Positions 33,606 to 43,528 of a stretch of 64,000 nt of DNA are shown here, in pieces (position 1 is the stretch's first letter; each line of letters starts with the position of its first letter). The stretch comes from Bradyrhizobium zhengyangense. GTDB lineage: Bacteria; Pseudomonadota; Alphaproteobacteria; Rhizobiales; Xanthobacteraceae. The translations under genes were made by a program, and so were the position numbers. The DNA lies in the NCBI RefSeq assembly GCF_022012435.1, contig NZ_JAKLUA010000009.1:234277-298276 (forward strand). The letters are read 5' to 3'. A model generated the notes under the pieces. The model worked only from the letters and a program-made list of their open reading frames with translations. It did no database searches and was not told where the DNA came from.

Positions 33606-35041
33606 CGAGGATTACGATCGGCCCGTTCAACCGCGTCGAGGGCGATCTCGAAGTCCGCCTCGACGTCGAAAGCGGCCGGGTCCAGCGCGCCGAAGTGACG
33701 GCGCCGCTCTATCGCGGGTTCGAGCAAATTCTGGAGGGGCGGCCACCGCTTGATGCGCTGGTGTTGGCGCCGCGCATCTGCGGCATCTGCTCGGTCTCGC
33801 AGTCGGTCGCCGCCGCTGCCGCGCTTCGCCATGCGATGGGAACCGAGGCGGCGCCGAACGGTCTGCTCGCCACTAATATCGCGCACGCGGCAGAGAATGC
33901 CGCCGATCATCTTACGCATTTCTACATCTTCTTCATGCCTGACTTCGCCCGTGAAGCCTACGCTTCGCAGGATTGGTACCAGGAGACTCGCGAGCGCTTT
34001 GCGGCCACCCGCGGCAGTGCGGCGCGCGATGCGCTGCCGGCGCGGGCGCGGCTGCTCGAGACTATGGGAATCATTGCTGGCAAATGGCCACACAGCCTTG
34101 CCTTCCAGCCGGGCGGCGCGACGCGCGCGATCGAACTCGGCGAGCGCGTACGGCTGTTGTCGATCGTGACCTCATTTCGCACGTTCCTTGAACGTACAGT
34201 GTTCGCCGATACTCTAGAGAACATGCTGTCGCTCTCGACCGCAGACGAGCTCGACCGCTGGCGCGCGGGGCGCAGCGGTGATTTCGCTCATTTCCTCAGG
34301 CTTGCCGACAGCCTCGCGCTCAGTGAGCTCGGCAAGGGACCGGGCGTGTTGATGAGCTATGGCGCCTATCAAGGCGCCGATTGCGGACTGTTCCCGCGCG
34401 GCATTGTTGGTCCAGACATGGTTGTGGAGCCGTTGCCGCTGAGTCAGATCAGCGAGGACGTTTCCCATGCATGGATGCGGGATTGCTCCTCCGATCCTGC
34501 GCACAGCAACACCGTACCTGATCCCGACAAGGCAGGCGCCTATAGCTGGTGCAAGGCGCCGCGGCTTTCGGGCCAGCCGGTCGAGGTCGGGGCGATTGCG
34601 CGCCAGACCGTGGCCGGGCAAGCGCTGATAGCCGATCTCGTCGCCCCAAGCGGCACCAATGTCCGCAACCGTGTGATCGCCCGGCTGATCGAGACTGCGC
34701 GCATCGCACTTGCGATGGAGCAGTGGACCCGCGCGCTACGACTTTCGGAACCGTTCTGTGCTCCCTCGCAGGAGATGCCCGACGGGGCATATGTCGGTCT
34801 CGTCGAGGCCGCGCGCGGCAGCCTCGGGCATTGGGTGGCGGTGCGCGGTGGAAAGATCGAGCGCTACCAGATCATCGCGCCGACCACCTGGAATTTTTCA
34901 CCGCGCGATTCCCTCGGCGTGGCAGGCCCTCTGGAACAGGCGCTGGTCGGCACCGATGTGGGCGAGGCTGGCGCACGTTCCGTTGCGGTTCAGCATGTCG
35001 TGCGCTCGTTCGATCCTTGCATGGTGTGCACTGCGCATTGA
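33602..35041 (+). CDS. hupV: H2-sensing [NiFe] hydrogenase large subunit
   Basis: A 479-residue large subunit with the Ni-binding motifs RICGICSVSQS near the N-terminus and DPCMVCTAH at the extreme C-terminus. The protein stops exactly at the histidine, with no C-terminal extension, so no protease step is needed; this is typical of regulatory hydrogenases. The N-terminal RVEGDLEVRLDVESG is the usual large-subunit opening. The start codon overlaps the HupU stop. Its function is H2 sensing rather than energy gain. Confidence 0.95.
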   Translation: MTRITIGPFNRVEGDLEVRLDVESGRVQRAEVTAPLYRGFEQILEGRPPLDALVLAPRICGICSVSQSVAAAAALRHAMGTEAAPNGLLATNIAHAAENAADHLTHFYIFFMPDFAREAYASQDWYQETRERFAATRGSAARDALPARARLLETMGIIAGKWPHSLAFQPGGATRAIELGERVRLLSIVTSFRTFLERTVFADTLENMLSLSTADELDRWRAGRSGDFAHFLRLADSLALSELGKGPGVLMSYGAYQGADCGLFPRGIVGPDMVVEPLPLSQISEDVSHAWMRDCSSDPAHSNTVPDPDKAGAYSWCKAPRLSGQPVEVGAIARQTVAGQALIADLVAPSGTNVRNRVIARLIETARIALAMEQWTRALRLSEPFCAPSQEMPDGAYVGLVEAARGSLGHWVAVRGGKIERYQIIAPTTWNFSPRDSLGVAGPLEQALVGTDVGEAGARSVAVQHVVRSFDPCMVCTAH

Positions 35042-35189
35042 AACGGGCTCGGCGGCGTAAACCTCGTTACCGCCTGCAAATCGAATTGTTTCCGCTTCTT
35101 TCGTGCAGTGCCGCTCGATCTTCGCGTCTTGCACAATTCAGATCTCGCAACCTTTTGACATTCCTCTAATTTCATTTTGCGCCACGCAG

Positions 35190-35206
35190 TTGGCCTGCTT
35201 CTTGCT
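35190..35206 (+). promoter_or_regulatory. Sigma-54 (-24/-12) promoter of hupSL
   Basis: TTGGCCTGCTTCTTGCT has GG at 35192-35193 and GC at 35204-35205, 12 apart, about 46 bases before the hupS ATG. Established knowledge: in Bradyrhizobium the hupSL promoter is sigma-54 dependent and activated by HoxA in free-living cells. The 210-bp gap after hupV contains no gene. Confidence 0.85.
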
Positions 35207-35251
35207 GTCCCTAAGCGTCATTGAAAGCCAAAGCTGACGGCGGGAGGATTT

Positions 35252-36343
35252 ATGGGCACGGCGACGGAAACATTTTACAGCGTGATCAGGCGGCAAGGCA
35301 TCACGCGTCGAAGCTTTCACAAGTTCTGCAGCCTGACCGCGACGAGCCTCGGCCTCGGCCCGCTGGCGGCGAGCCGCATCGCCAATGCGCTCGAGACCAA
35401 GCCGCGTGTGCCCGTGATCTGGATGCACGGTCTCGAATGCACCTGCTGCTCCGAGAGCTTCATCCGCTCCGCGCATCCCCTGGTGAAGGATGCGGTGCTG
35501 TCGATGATCTCGCTAGACTACGATGACACGATCATGGCGGCCGCGGGCCATCAGGCGGAAGCGATCCTCGAGGAGACCCGTGCCAAGCATAAAGGTCAGT
35601 ACATTCTGGCCGTTGAAGGTAATCCGCCGCTCAACGAGGGCGGCATGTTCTGTATCGACGGCGGCAAACCATTCGTCGAAAAGCTGAAGATGATGGCCGA
35701 GGACGCGATGGCGATCATCGCTTGGGGCGCTTGCGCGTCCTGGGGCTGCGTACAGGCGGCAAAGCCCAATCCGACCCAGGCCACACCGATCGACAAGGTC
35801 ATCACCAACAAGCCGATCATCAAGGTGCCGGGATGCCCCCCGATCGCCGAAGTGATGACCGGCGTCGTCACCTTCATCACCACCTTCGGCAAGCTGCCCG
35901 AGCTCGACCGCCAGGGCCGGCCTAAGATGTTCTACTCGCAGCGCATCCACGACAAGTGTTACCGGCGCCCGCATTTCGACGCCGGCCAGTTTGTCGAGGA
36001 GTGGGACGATGAGGCGGCGCGCAAAGGCTACTGCCTCTACAAGATGGGCTGCAAGGGGCCAACGACCTATAACGCCTGCTCAACCGTGCGCTGGAACGGG
36101 GGGGTCTCATTCCCCATCCAATCGGGACACGGCTGCATCGGCTGCTCAGAGGACGGCTTTTGGGACAAGGGCTCGTTCTACGATCGCCTCACCAACATCA
36201 AGCAGTTCGGCATCGAGAAAAACGCCGATCAGATCGGCATGGCGGCAGCGGGCGCCGTGGGTGCGGCGGTGGCCGCGCACGCCGCCGTCACTGCGGTAAA
36301 GCGGCTTGCCAGCAAGCGCGAAGACGCCGGCCACAACAGCTGA
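35252..36343 (+). CDS. hupS: Uptake [NiFe] hydrogenase small subunit
   Basis: A 363-residue precursor. The twin-arginine signal ITRRSFHKFCSLTATSLGLG (RR at residues 19-20) sends the folded heterodimer across the membrane. Cluster ligands follow in ECTCCSESF, GACASWGC, PGCPP, DKCYRRPHF, YCLYKMGCKGP and GHGCIGCSEDGFW. A C-terminal hydrophobic helix (AAAGAVGAAVAAHAAVTAV) anchors it in the membrane. A GGGAGG ribosome-binding site precedes the ATG. It carries electrons from the HupL active site through iron-sulfur clusters to HupC. Confidence 0.98.
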   Translation: MGTATETFYSVIRRQGITRRSFHKFCSLTATSLGLGPLAASRIANALETKPRVPVIWMHGLECTCCSESFIRSAHPLVKDAVLSMISLDYDDTIMAAAGHQAEAILEETRAKHKGQYILAVEGNPPLNEGGMFCIDGGKPFVEKLKMMAEDAMAIIAWGACASWGCVQAAKPNPTQATPIDKVITNKPIIKVPGCPPIAEVMTGVVTFITTFGKLPELDRQGRPKMFYSQRIHDKCYRRPHFDAGQFVEEWDDEAARKGYCLYKMGCKGPTTYNACSTVRWNGGVSFPIQSGHGCIGCSEDGFWDKGSFYDRLTNIKQFGIEKNADQIGMAAAGAVGAAVAAHAAVTAVKRLASKREDAGHNS

Positions 36344-36372
36344 TCAAAAGACACATTAGGGTAGAAACGATC

Positions 36373-38163
<1,791 letters not shown>

Positions 38164-38172
38164 GAGGCGGCC

Positions 38173-38916
38173 ATGATGGATGCAATTGCTCCCCCGGTGG
38201 AAAGCGAGCCGGACCTGACGGCGATCGCGGCCGATGCTGCTGGCGAGCATGCGGTGGGCCGGCCCACCGTCTATGTCTACGAAGCGCCGGTGCGCATCTG
38301 CCATTGGGTGAACGCGTTCTCGATCATCATCCTGATGGTCACCGGGTTTCTGATCGGGACGCCGCTGCCGGCGGTCGAGGGGGAGGCGTCGGCCAACTTC
38401 GTGATGGGCTATATGCGCTTCGCCCATTTCGCGGCGGGGCAGGTGCTCGCGGTGTTCTTCCTCGCGCGTATCCTGTGGGCCTTCACCGGCAACCACCATT
38501 CCCGGCAGATCTTCTATCTGCCGGTGCATCGCCGGCAATTCTGGAAGGAAGTCTGGCACGAGATCCGCTGGTACGCCTTCCTGGAACGTCAGCCGAAGAT
38601 GTATGTCGGGCACAACCCGCTGGCGCAGACCGCGATGTTCACGGGCTTCACGTTGTTCGTGACCTTCATGATCGTGACCGGCTTTGCGCTCTATTCGGAA
38701 GGAGAAGGCATCGATAGCTGGCAGCACAAACTGTTCGGCTGGGTGTTCTCGATCTGGCCGAACAGCCAGGACGTTCACACCTGGCATCATCTGGGCATGT
38801 GGGCGCTGGTCGTGTTCGTGATGGTACACATCTACGCTGCGATCCGCGAGGACATCATGTCACGCCAGAGTATCATCTCCTCGATGATCTCGGGCGAACG
38901 GCAATTCCGTGACTGA
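38173..38916 (+). CDS. hupC: Ni/Fe-hydrogenase b-type cytochrome
   Basis: A 247-residue inner-membrane dihaem cytochrome b with four transmembrane helices. Haem-related histidines lie in EAPVRICHWVNAFS, YMRFAHFAAGQV and QDVHTWHHLGMW. It links the HupSL dimer to the quinone pool and helps anchor it. It is 9 bases after hupL and overlaps the region of a GTG that could start HupD. A paralogue lies at 27906. Confidence 0.96.
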   Translation: MMDAIAPPVESEPDLTAIAADAAGEHAVGRPTVYVYEAPVRICHWVNAFSIIILMVTGFLIGTPLPAVEGEASANFVMGYMRFAHFAAGQVLAVFFLARILWAFTGNHHSRQIFYLPVHRRQFWKEVWHEIRWYAFLERQPKMYVGHNPLAQTAMFTGFTLFVTFMIVTGFALYSEGEGIDSWQHKLFGWVFSIWPNSQDVHTWHHLGMWALVVFVMVHIYAAIREDIMSRQSIISSMISGERQFRD

Positions 38917-38932
38917 AACTGGAACGATCTCG

Positions 38933-39511
38933 ATGTTGAACGCCCCAAACGACGACCACATCTTGGTGCTCGGCATCGGCAACATCCTGTGGGCCGATGA
39001 AGGCTTTGGCGTGCGCGCGGTGGAGGACTTCCACCGCCGCTACGCCGTGCCTGATAATGTCACGATTCTCGATGGCGGAACGCAGGGGCTCTATCTCGTC
39101 AACTATCTGGAGGACGCTGATCGCTTGCTCGTGTTCGATGCCATCGATTATGGTCTGCCGCCAGGCAAGCTGAAGCTCGTGCGCGGCGACGAGGTGCCAC
39201 GCTTCACCGGCGCGAAGAAGATGAGTCTGCATCAAACCGGCTTCCAGGAGGTGATCAGCGCAGCCGACCTGCTCGGCCGCTGCCCGAAGCACCTCGTCCT
39301 GATCGGCTGCCAACCGCTCGATCTCGAAGACTGGGGAGGTCCATTGACGGCGTCCGTACGCGATCAGATCGCACCGGCCATCGAGCTTGCCTGCAAAGTT
39401 CTGGCCGAGTGGGGCATCGAGGTGAAGCTGCGCGATACGCCGTTGGCAGACTCCGAGCGCCTGCTCGCCAACGACATCGACCATGCGAGTTACGAGATGC
39501 GGCCGGCCTGA
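38933..39511 (+). CDS. hupD: Hydrogenase maturation protease
   Basis: A 192-residue endopeptidase that cuts the C-terminal tail off HupL after nickel insertion. It has the HybD/HyaD-family opening LVLGIGNILWADEGFGV (nickel-sensing Glu/Asp positions), FDAIDYGLPPGKLKL, and HQTGFQEVISAADLLG with the metal-ligand His. Start uncertain: ATG 38933, or GTG 38909 which would overlap hupC by 8 bases and add 8 residues. Confidence 0.95.
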   Translation: MLNAPNDDHILVLGIGNILWADEGFGVRAVEDFHRRYAVPDNVTILDGGTQGLYLVNYLEDADRLLVFDAIDYGLPPGKLKLVRGDEVPRFTGAKKMSLHQTGFQEVISAADLLGRCPKHLVLIGCQPLDLEDWGGPLTASVRDQIAPAIELACKVLAEWGIEVKLRDTPLADSERLLANDIDHASYEMRPA

Positions 39512-39537
39512 CCGCCGGAGCGTGCCGGAGAAGACGG

Positions 39538-39834
39538 ATGTGCCTTGGACTGCCGATGACTATCGTCGAGACCGATGGAATTTCGGCTTTGTGCGAGTTT
39601 CGCGGCGAGCAACGCCGCGTCTCCGTGCTTCTGCTCTCGCATCCTCCGGCCGGTGCCCACGTGCTGGTCTACATCGACACGGCGATCCGCCTACTTGAGA
39701 AAGAAGAAGCGTGCCTGATTGCGGCTGCCATCGACGGTCTCGGTGCAGCGCTCGACGGCAACGATTTCGACTGCTTCTTCGCCGATCTGATCGACCGCGA
39801 ACCGCAATTGCCTGCGCACCTCCTGACTGATTAA
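39538..39834 (+). CDS. hupF: HypC/HupF-family hydrogenase chaperone
   Basis: A 98-residue HypC-family protein with the invariant N-terminal MCLGLPM (Cys2 carries the iron precursor). It is longer at the C-terminus than HypC at 46691, a feature of HupF. HupF is a large-subunit chaperone reported to protect maturation of HupL under oxygen. Start ATG 39538 is set by the MCLG motif. It is the last gene before the second sigma-54 promoter; a near-palindrome GTCATCCTAGAATGAC follows at 39842-39857. Confidence 0.94.
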   Translation: MCLGLPMTIVETDGISALCEFRGEQRRVSVLLLSHPPAGAHVLVYIDTAIRLLEKEEACLIAAAIDGLGAALDGNDFDCFFADLIDREPQLPAHLLTD

Positions 39835-40026
39835 GCGGGTTGTCATCCTAGAATGACTTGGCCGGCTGACCTCAGCCGCTGGCCGAGGTGCTCGCCGGAA
39901 GACAAGTTTCTAGTCTGGAAAGAAGGCTTTCGTTTGTAGTGGAAAGTAGCTTATCATTCGCATCCACTCGGCTTGATGGCGTTGAAAATAGATCAGTGAA
40001 TTCAACTACATAAATCCTGACTGTCC

Positions 40027-40043
40027 CTGGCACGCAGCTTGCT
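40027..40043 (+). promoter_or_regulatory. Sigma-54 (-24/-12) promoter before hupG
   Basis: CTGGCACGCAGCTTGCT matches the consensus TGGCACG-N4-TTGCT exactly, with GG at 40029-40030 and GC at 40041-40042. It lies about 45 bases before the hupG ATG in a 253-bp gap within the hup cluster and indicates a second transcription start for hupGHIJK and the hyp genes. Confidence 0.85.
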
Positions 40044-40087
40044 AACACTATCCCGATCAGAAAGATAAGTCTGTTTTGGGAGGTCAA

Positions 40088-40534
40088 ATGGAATTCCAGG
40101 TAGGACGGCATGATCTCAGTCGGCATGGCCTCAATGAGGTCGATGTCGCGACCGTCGATCATTTTCTTAAACATGCCGACCAAGCCGGTGCTGTCGCCGT
40201 GCTGCTATCGGCGGGTAATCCCAACCGTTTTCCGGAGGCCATTGATGTCGCCGTAGTGCTGCCTGAGCTGGTTACGGCGTTCGGAGGCCGCCTGCGCGCC
40301 GCGATCATTGCACCCCATGCCGAAGAGGCGCTTGGCGAACGTTTCGGGGTGCGAGTGCAGCCGACCCTTATCTTCGTGGCCAAGGGCGAGACGCTGGGGC
40401 TGATCGCCAAGATCCAGGATTGGTCAGTCTATGTCGACCGCATCACTAAGCTGATCGACCGCCCGCGCGGGCAAAGCGCAGCCATTGCCGTTACCATTGT
40501 TCCCCAGCATCGCGCAAAAGGTGTCGAGCTATGA
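40088..40534 (+). CDS. hupG: Hydrogenase accessory protein HupG (HyaE-like)
   Basis: A 148-residue protein with a thioredoxin-like fold but no CxxC active site, as in HyaE/HupG/HoxO. Segments: VDHFLKHADQAGAVAVLLS, DVAVVLPELVTAFG, and RFGVRVQPTLIFVAKGETLG. The family helps the small subunit precursor (HupS) reach the Tat system in a folded state. The start is ATG 40088 with GGGAGG ahead of it. It overlaps hupH by ATGA. Confidence 0.92.
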   Translation: MEFQVGRHDLSRHGLNEVDVATVDHFLKHADQAGAVAVLLSAGNPNRFPEAIDVAVVLPELVTAFGGRLRAAIIAPHAEEALGERFGVRVQPTLIFVAKGETLGLIAKIQDWSVYVDRITKLIDRPRGQSAAIAVTIVPQHRAKGVEL

Positions 40535-41394
40535 AGGTCGGATTCTGGGATGCGCCGGAAGGCGCCGAGCAACCCGTCAGCGTGTTCCCTATCGGAGAAG
40601 AGAGTCTCAATGCCTCAAGTGGCAGCCTGACGGCGGCCGGCGCACTCGCAAGACTCGCAACATTAGACAGTGTCGAGCTCGCTAAGAACTGCCCCAAAGC
40701 CGTCACGCTGCTCTCCAACATCGCGGAGGCCATTGCAGGTCAAAGGGCGGACGCACCCTCGCAACTGTTCCGGCTCGGCAATCTCAACGATCTCGAAAGC
40801 AAGCTCGTCGCCGATGTTCTCGGCGAGGGGGAGGTCGGCGGCGTCGTAGCGCTGCCGGACGGATCGCTGGCGCAGATTCAAGAATCGGTGCTCGCAGGGA
40901 TCTGGCGTGTCAGGATCGAAACTGACGCGGCTTCCGAATATATTGAAGTAGGCGCTGTTCCCGAGATCGTCAGACGCGCAGCAGCCGATCTGACAGCCGC
41001 CGATTTCGAAATCGGACAGGCCCCTGAAGGCGCCATGAACGTCCTACCGGTGCTCGCCGAGATCCGCGAGCGGGCGCTAGCCTGGCGTCCTGGCATCCGC
41101 TCGCAGATCATCAATTTCACTCTGTTGCCGATGAGCCCGGTGGATATGAGCTTTTTGCAGGAGACTATTCGGAACGGGCCGATCCAGCTTGTCTCGCGCG
41201 GCTATGGCACCTGTCGGGTGCTGTCGACTGGCATTCGCAATGTCTGGTCGGTGCAGTTTTTCAACGCCATGGACACCATCATCCTCGACACGCTGGAAGT
41301 TGGCGGGGTACCCACGGTTGCGCTTGCTGCAGACGAAGATTTCGAGGATTCCGCCGAACGGCTCCAAGAAATCATTGAGGCATATTTCAAATGA
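40531..41394 (+). CDS. hupH: Hydrogenase accessory protein HupH (HyaF-like)
   Basis: A 287-residue protein of the HyaF/HupH family: residues 1-55 (VGFWDAPEGAEQPVSVFPIG) and the C-terminal domain with SRGYGTCRVLSTGIRNVWSV and QFFNAMDTIILDTLEVGG. Members assist iron-sulfur small-subunit maturation and protein export. Overlaps its neighbours on both sides (ATGA with hupG and with hupI), so the whole hupGHIJK block is translationally coupled. Confidence 0.93.
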   Translation: MKVGFWDAPEGAEQPVSVFPIGEESLNASSGSLTAAGALARLATLDSVELAKNCPKAVTLLSNIAEAIAGQRADAPSQLFRLGNLNDLESKLVADVLGEGEVGGVVALPDGSLAQIQESVLAGIWRVRIETDAASEYIEVGAVPEIVRRAAADLTAADFEIGQAPEGAMNVLPVLAEIRERALAWRPGIRSQIINFTLLPMSPVDMSFLQETIRNGPIQLVSRGYGTCRVLSTGIRNVWSVQFFNAMDTIILDTLEVGGVPTVALAADEDFEDSAERLQEIIEAYFK

Positions 41395-41600
41395 GCGCCT
41401 TTGAGAACTTTGGCGTGCGCCAAGACGTCACTGAGGCTGCGCGGCTTGAATGCGGCATCTGTTGGACCGTCTATGATCCGGCCGATGGTGATGCGGTGGC
41501 GCAGATCGCACCCGGCACACCGTTCTCACTTCTGCCGGAGGAGTGGCGATGCCCCAACTGCGACGCCCCGAAATCGAAGTTCATGGCGATCGAAACATGA
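41391..41600 (+). CDS. hupI: Rubredoxin-type protein HupI
   Basis: A 69-residue rubredoxin with two metal-binding knuckles: ECGICWTVYDPADGD and EEWRCPNCDAPKSKF (Cys-x2-Cys twice), which bind one Fe(Cys)4 centre. The family member in hydrogenase clusters is needed for hydrogenase activity and maturation in the presence of oxygen. Overlaps hupH and hupJ by ATGA. Seven-fold shorter genes can be missed, but this one is unmistakable by its motifs. Confidence 0.95.
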   Translation: MSAFENFGVRQDVTEAARLECGICWTVYDPADGDAVAQIAPGTPFSLLPEEWRCPNCDAPKSKFMAIET

Positions 41601-42106
41601 CTGCCAGCGCGCCAAGCTCTCCCAGCGACGCCGACGCGGTGACATGGGGCGAGCTATTGGCAGGAATGTATCGCCAGATCGGCGAGCGCGCGATGCGCGA
41701 TTTGCCAATCTACAACGAGGCCCTCGATGTTGAGGCCATTGGTTTCCGTCGCTTCGAGGGAACGTTTGTCGGCATCATGGTCACTCCTTGGTTCATGAAC
41801 GTGGTGATGCCGGCGAGCGCCGCTGGGGATAGGTCGGGCGCGACCGTGCGTATTCGCTTTCCAGCCGGTGATATCGAATTTACCCTCAGCGAGGTGCAAA
41901 TGGGCCGCATCGCTAGCTGCTCGCTGTTCTCGCCAATGTTCCAATTTGCGGACATGGCATCGGCGCGAGCAACGGCTGACGCCGCTCTTGCCGAGCTGAT
42001 GCTGCCGGCCGACAGCGAGGAGGCGGTCCGCCGGCGCGAACCACCGACGACCCCGATTGATCGTCGGAGCTTCCTGCGCGGTACCTTGACGGAGCGGCCG
42101 GGATGA
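41597..42106 (+). CDS. hupJ: [NiFe] hydrogenase assembly chaperone HupJ (HybE family)
   Basis: A 169-residue protein of the HybE/HupJ family: ATG 41597, chosen by overlap with hupI (ATGA). Signature segments are FVGIMVTPWFMNVVMP and the C-terminal RRSFLRGTL, the latter similar to a conserved tail seen in HupJ proteins. Homologues act as chaperones during small-subunit maturation. Overlaps hupK by ATGA. Confidence 0.93.
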   Translation: MTASAPSSPSDADAVTWGELLAGMYRQIGERAMRDLPIYNEALDVEAIGFRRFEGTFVGIMVTPWFMNVVMPASAAGDRSGATVRIRFPAGDIEFTLSEVQMGRIASCSLFSPMFQFADMASARATADAALAELMLPADSEEAVRRREPPTTPIDRRSFLRGTLTERPG

Positions 42107-43194
42107 GTCGCCCCTTTCGAAACGAAATTGACATAATGGTGTGGCTCACTGGTACCACAATTTCGGACGTTGCTATCCGGCCACGGAGCCGGCCTCCCCT
42201 GACGAGGCTGTTTGCCGGAAAGCCGGCAAGCGCGCTCATCCCTGTGCTGCCGCGCCTGTTCTCCTTATGCTCGGTCGCCCACCAAGTGGCCTTCCTTTCA
42301 GCAATCGAGGCGGCGCAGGGGCTGGAGACGATCAAGCCGATAGCGATGCATCGTCTCACGGCCGTTGTCGCCGAGCGCTTAACTGAATTGATACGCGGCC
42401 TGTTCGTCGCAGGCCTCGAACTCGATCAGGAGAGCGCACCCGCAGTGCGAAGCATGATACAGGCGAGCACCACTCTCAGTGGTGCGGTTGAAACCGTGCC
42501 AGATACCGTGCGCCGCGATGTCATTGCACACGTCAAGGCTGCGCTCCGCGCGCTCGGAGTTTCGGGTGAACACCAGCCTCCGGCGCCAGGCAGCGTACTT
42601 TCCACCTATCTGACGCGCTGCGATCGTGAGGTGATGTCATTGCCGGCGGCCGACCAATTCTTTCTGACCCCCGCTGACGATCTTGAGATCGTGACGCGCC
42701 TCATGGCTGAAGGGACGGCTTATTCCGAAGCGCCGGAACTCTGCGGGAAGGTTCCGGAAACGGGCGTCTGGGCGCGGCGGGCGCAGCGCGAACAGATTTT
42801 GTCCTTAAGTGCTAGCGGCGCCGCGCGCGTGAGAGCGCGCATCGACGAGATCGCCCGGCTCACCTGTTGGCTGGACGCCAGGCGGGACGCTCCCGATAAT
42901 GGCGTCGTTGCGAGCTATCGGCTCGGCGAGCGCCGGGGCGCAGCGGCAGTGGAATGCGCCCGAGGCCGGCTCCATCACGCGGTTAAGCTCGATGAGGAAG
43001 GACGTATCGTCGGCTTCGAATATATCGCTCCGACCGAGTGGAATTTTCACGAACGCGGACCGCTGGTGCGAAGCCTCAAGGGCGCGCTCCTCTCCGCCGG
43101 CCGGCAGGGCCAAGACGCGGTGCGGACACTTGTCGGGGCGTTCGACCCCTGCGTCGGATTCAGCGTCAGCTTCCGCGAGGCCAGCCATGCATGA
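42103..43194 (+). CDS. hupK: Hydrogenase maturation factor HupK
   Basis: A 363-residue scaffold protein. Its C-terminal half is a degenerate hydrogenase large subunit: EGRIVGFEYIAPTEWNFHER matches HupL, and DPCVGFSVSF aligns with the C-terminal DPCxxC nickel site but lacks the second cysteine. HupK is thought to help deliver the active-site precursor to HupL. The N-terminal half has no recognisable metal-binding motif. It overlaps hypA by 8 bases. Confidence 0.93.
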   Translation: MSRPFRNEIDIMVWLTGTTISDVAIRPRSRPPLTRLFAGKPASALIPVLPRLFSLCSVAHQVAFLSAIEAAQGLETIKPIAMHRLTAVVAERLTELIRGLFVAGLELDQESAPAVRSMIQASTTLSGAVETVPDTVRRDVIAHVKAALRALGVSGEHQPPAPGSVLSTYLTRCDREVMSLPAADQFFLTPADDLEIVTRLMAEGTAYSEAPELCGKVPETGVWARRAQREQILSLSASGAARVRARIDEIARLTCWLDARRDAPDNGVVASYRLGERRGAAAVECARGRLHHAVKLDEEGRIVGFEYIAPTEWNFHERGPLVRSLKGALLSAGRQGQDAVRTLVGAFDPCVGFSVSFREASHA

Positions 43195-43528
43195 GATGGC
43201 CTTGTGCGAGGGCATCATCGGGATCGTCGAGGAAGAGGCGCGCAAGCGCTCGTTCTTGCGAGTGAAGGCGGTGTGTTTAGAGATCGGTGCGCTCAGCCAT
43301 GTCGCGCCGGACGCAATGCAATTCTGCTTCGAGGCCGTCGCGGCGCGGACCATCGCGCAAGGCGCAAGACTCGAGATCATCGCGACGCCGGGCACGGCCT
43401 GGTGCATGGCCTGCTCGCAAAACGTCGAGATCAAGCAGCGCTACGAGCCGTGTCCATCCTGCGGCAGCTATCAATTGCAGGTCACCGGCGGCGAAGAGAT
43501 GCGTGTGAAGGAACTGGAGGTCGACTGA
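43187..43528 (+). CDS. hypA: Nickel metallochaperone HypA
   Basis: A 113-residue protein. The N-terminal MHEMALCEG provides the nickel ligand His2 (with Glu3), and the zinc-binding loop is CMACSQNVEIKQRYEPCPSC. HypA works with HypB to insert nickel into HupL. Start ATG 43187 is fixed by the MHE motif. It overlaps hupK and hypB (TGATG). Confidence 0.96.
   Translation: MHEMALCEGIIGIVEEEARKRSFLRVKAVCLEIGALSHVAPDAMQFCFEAVAARTIAQGARLEIIATPGTAWCMACSQNVEIKQRYEPCPSCGSYQLQVTGGEEMRVKELEVD

Noticed and set aside
39842..39857. Near-palindrome GTCATCCTAGAATGAC after hupF as a terminator
   Set aside because: One mismatch and no U-tract; could be an operator, but nothing else supports it.
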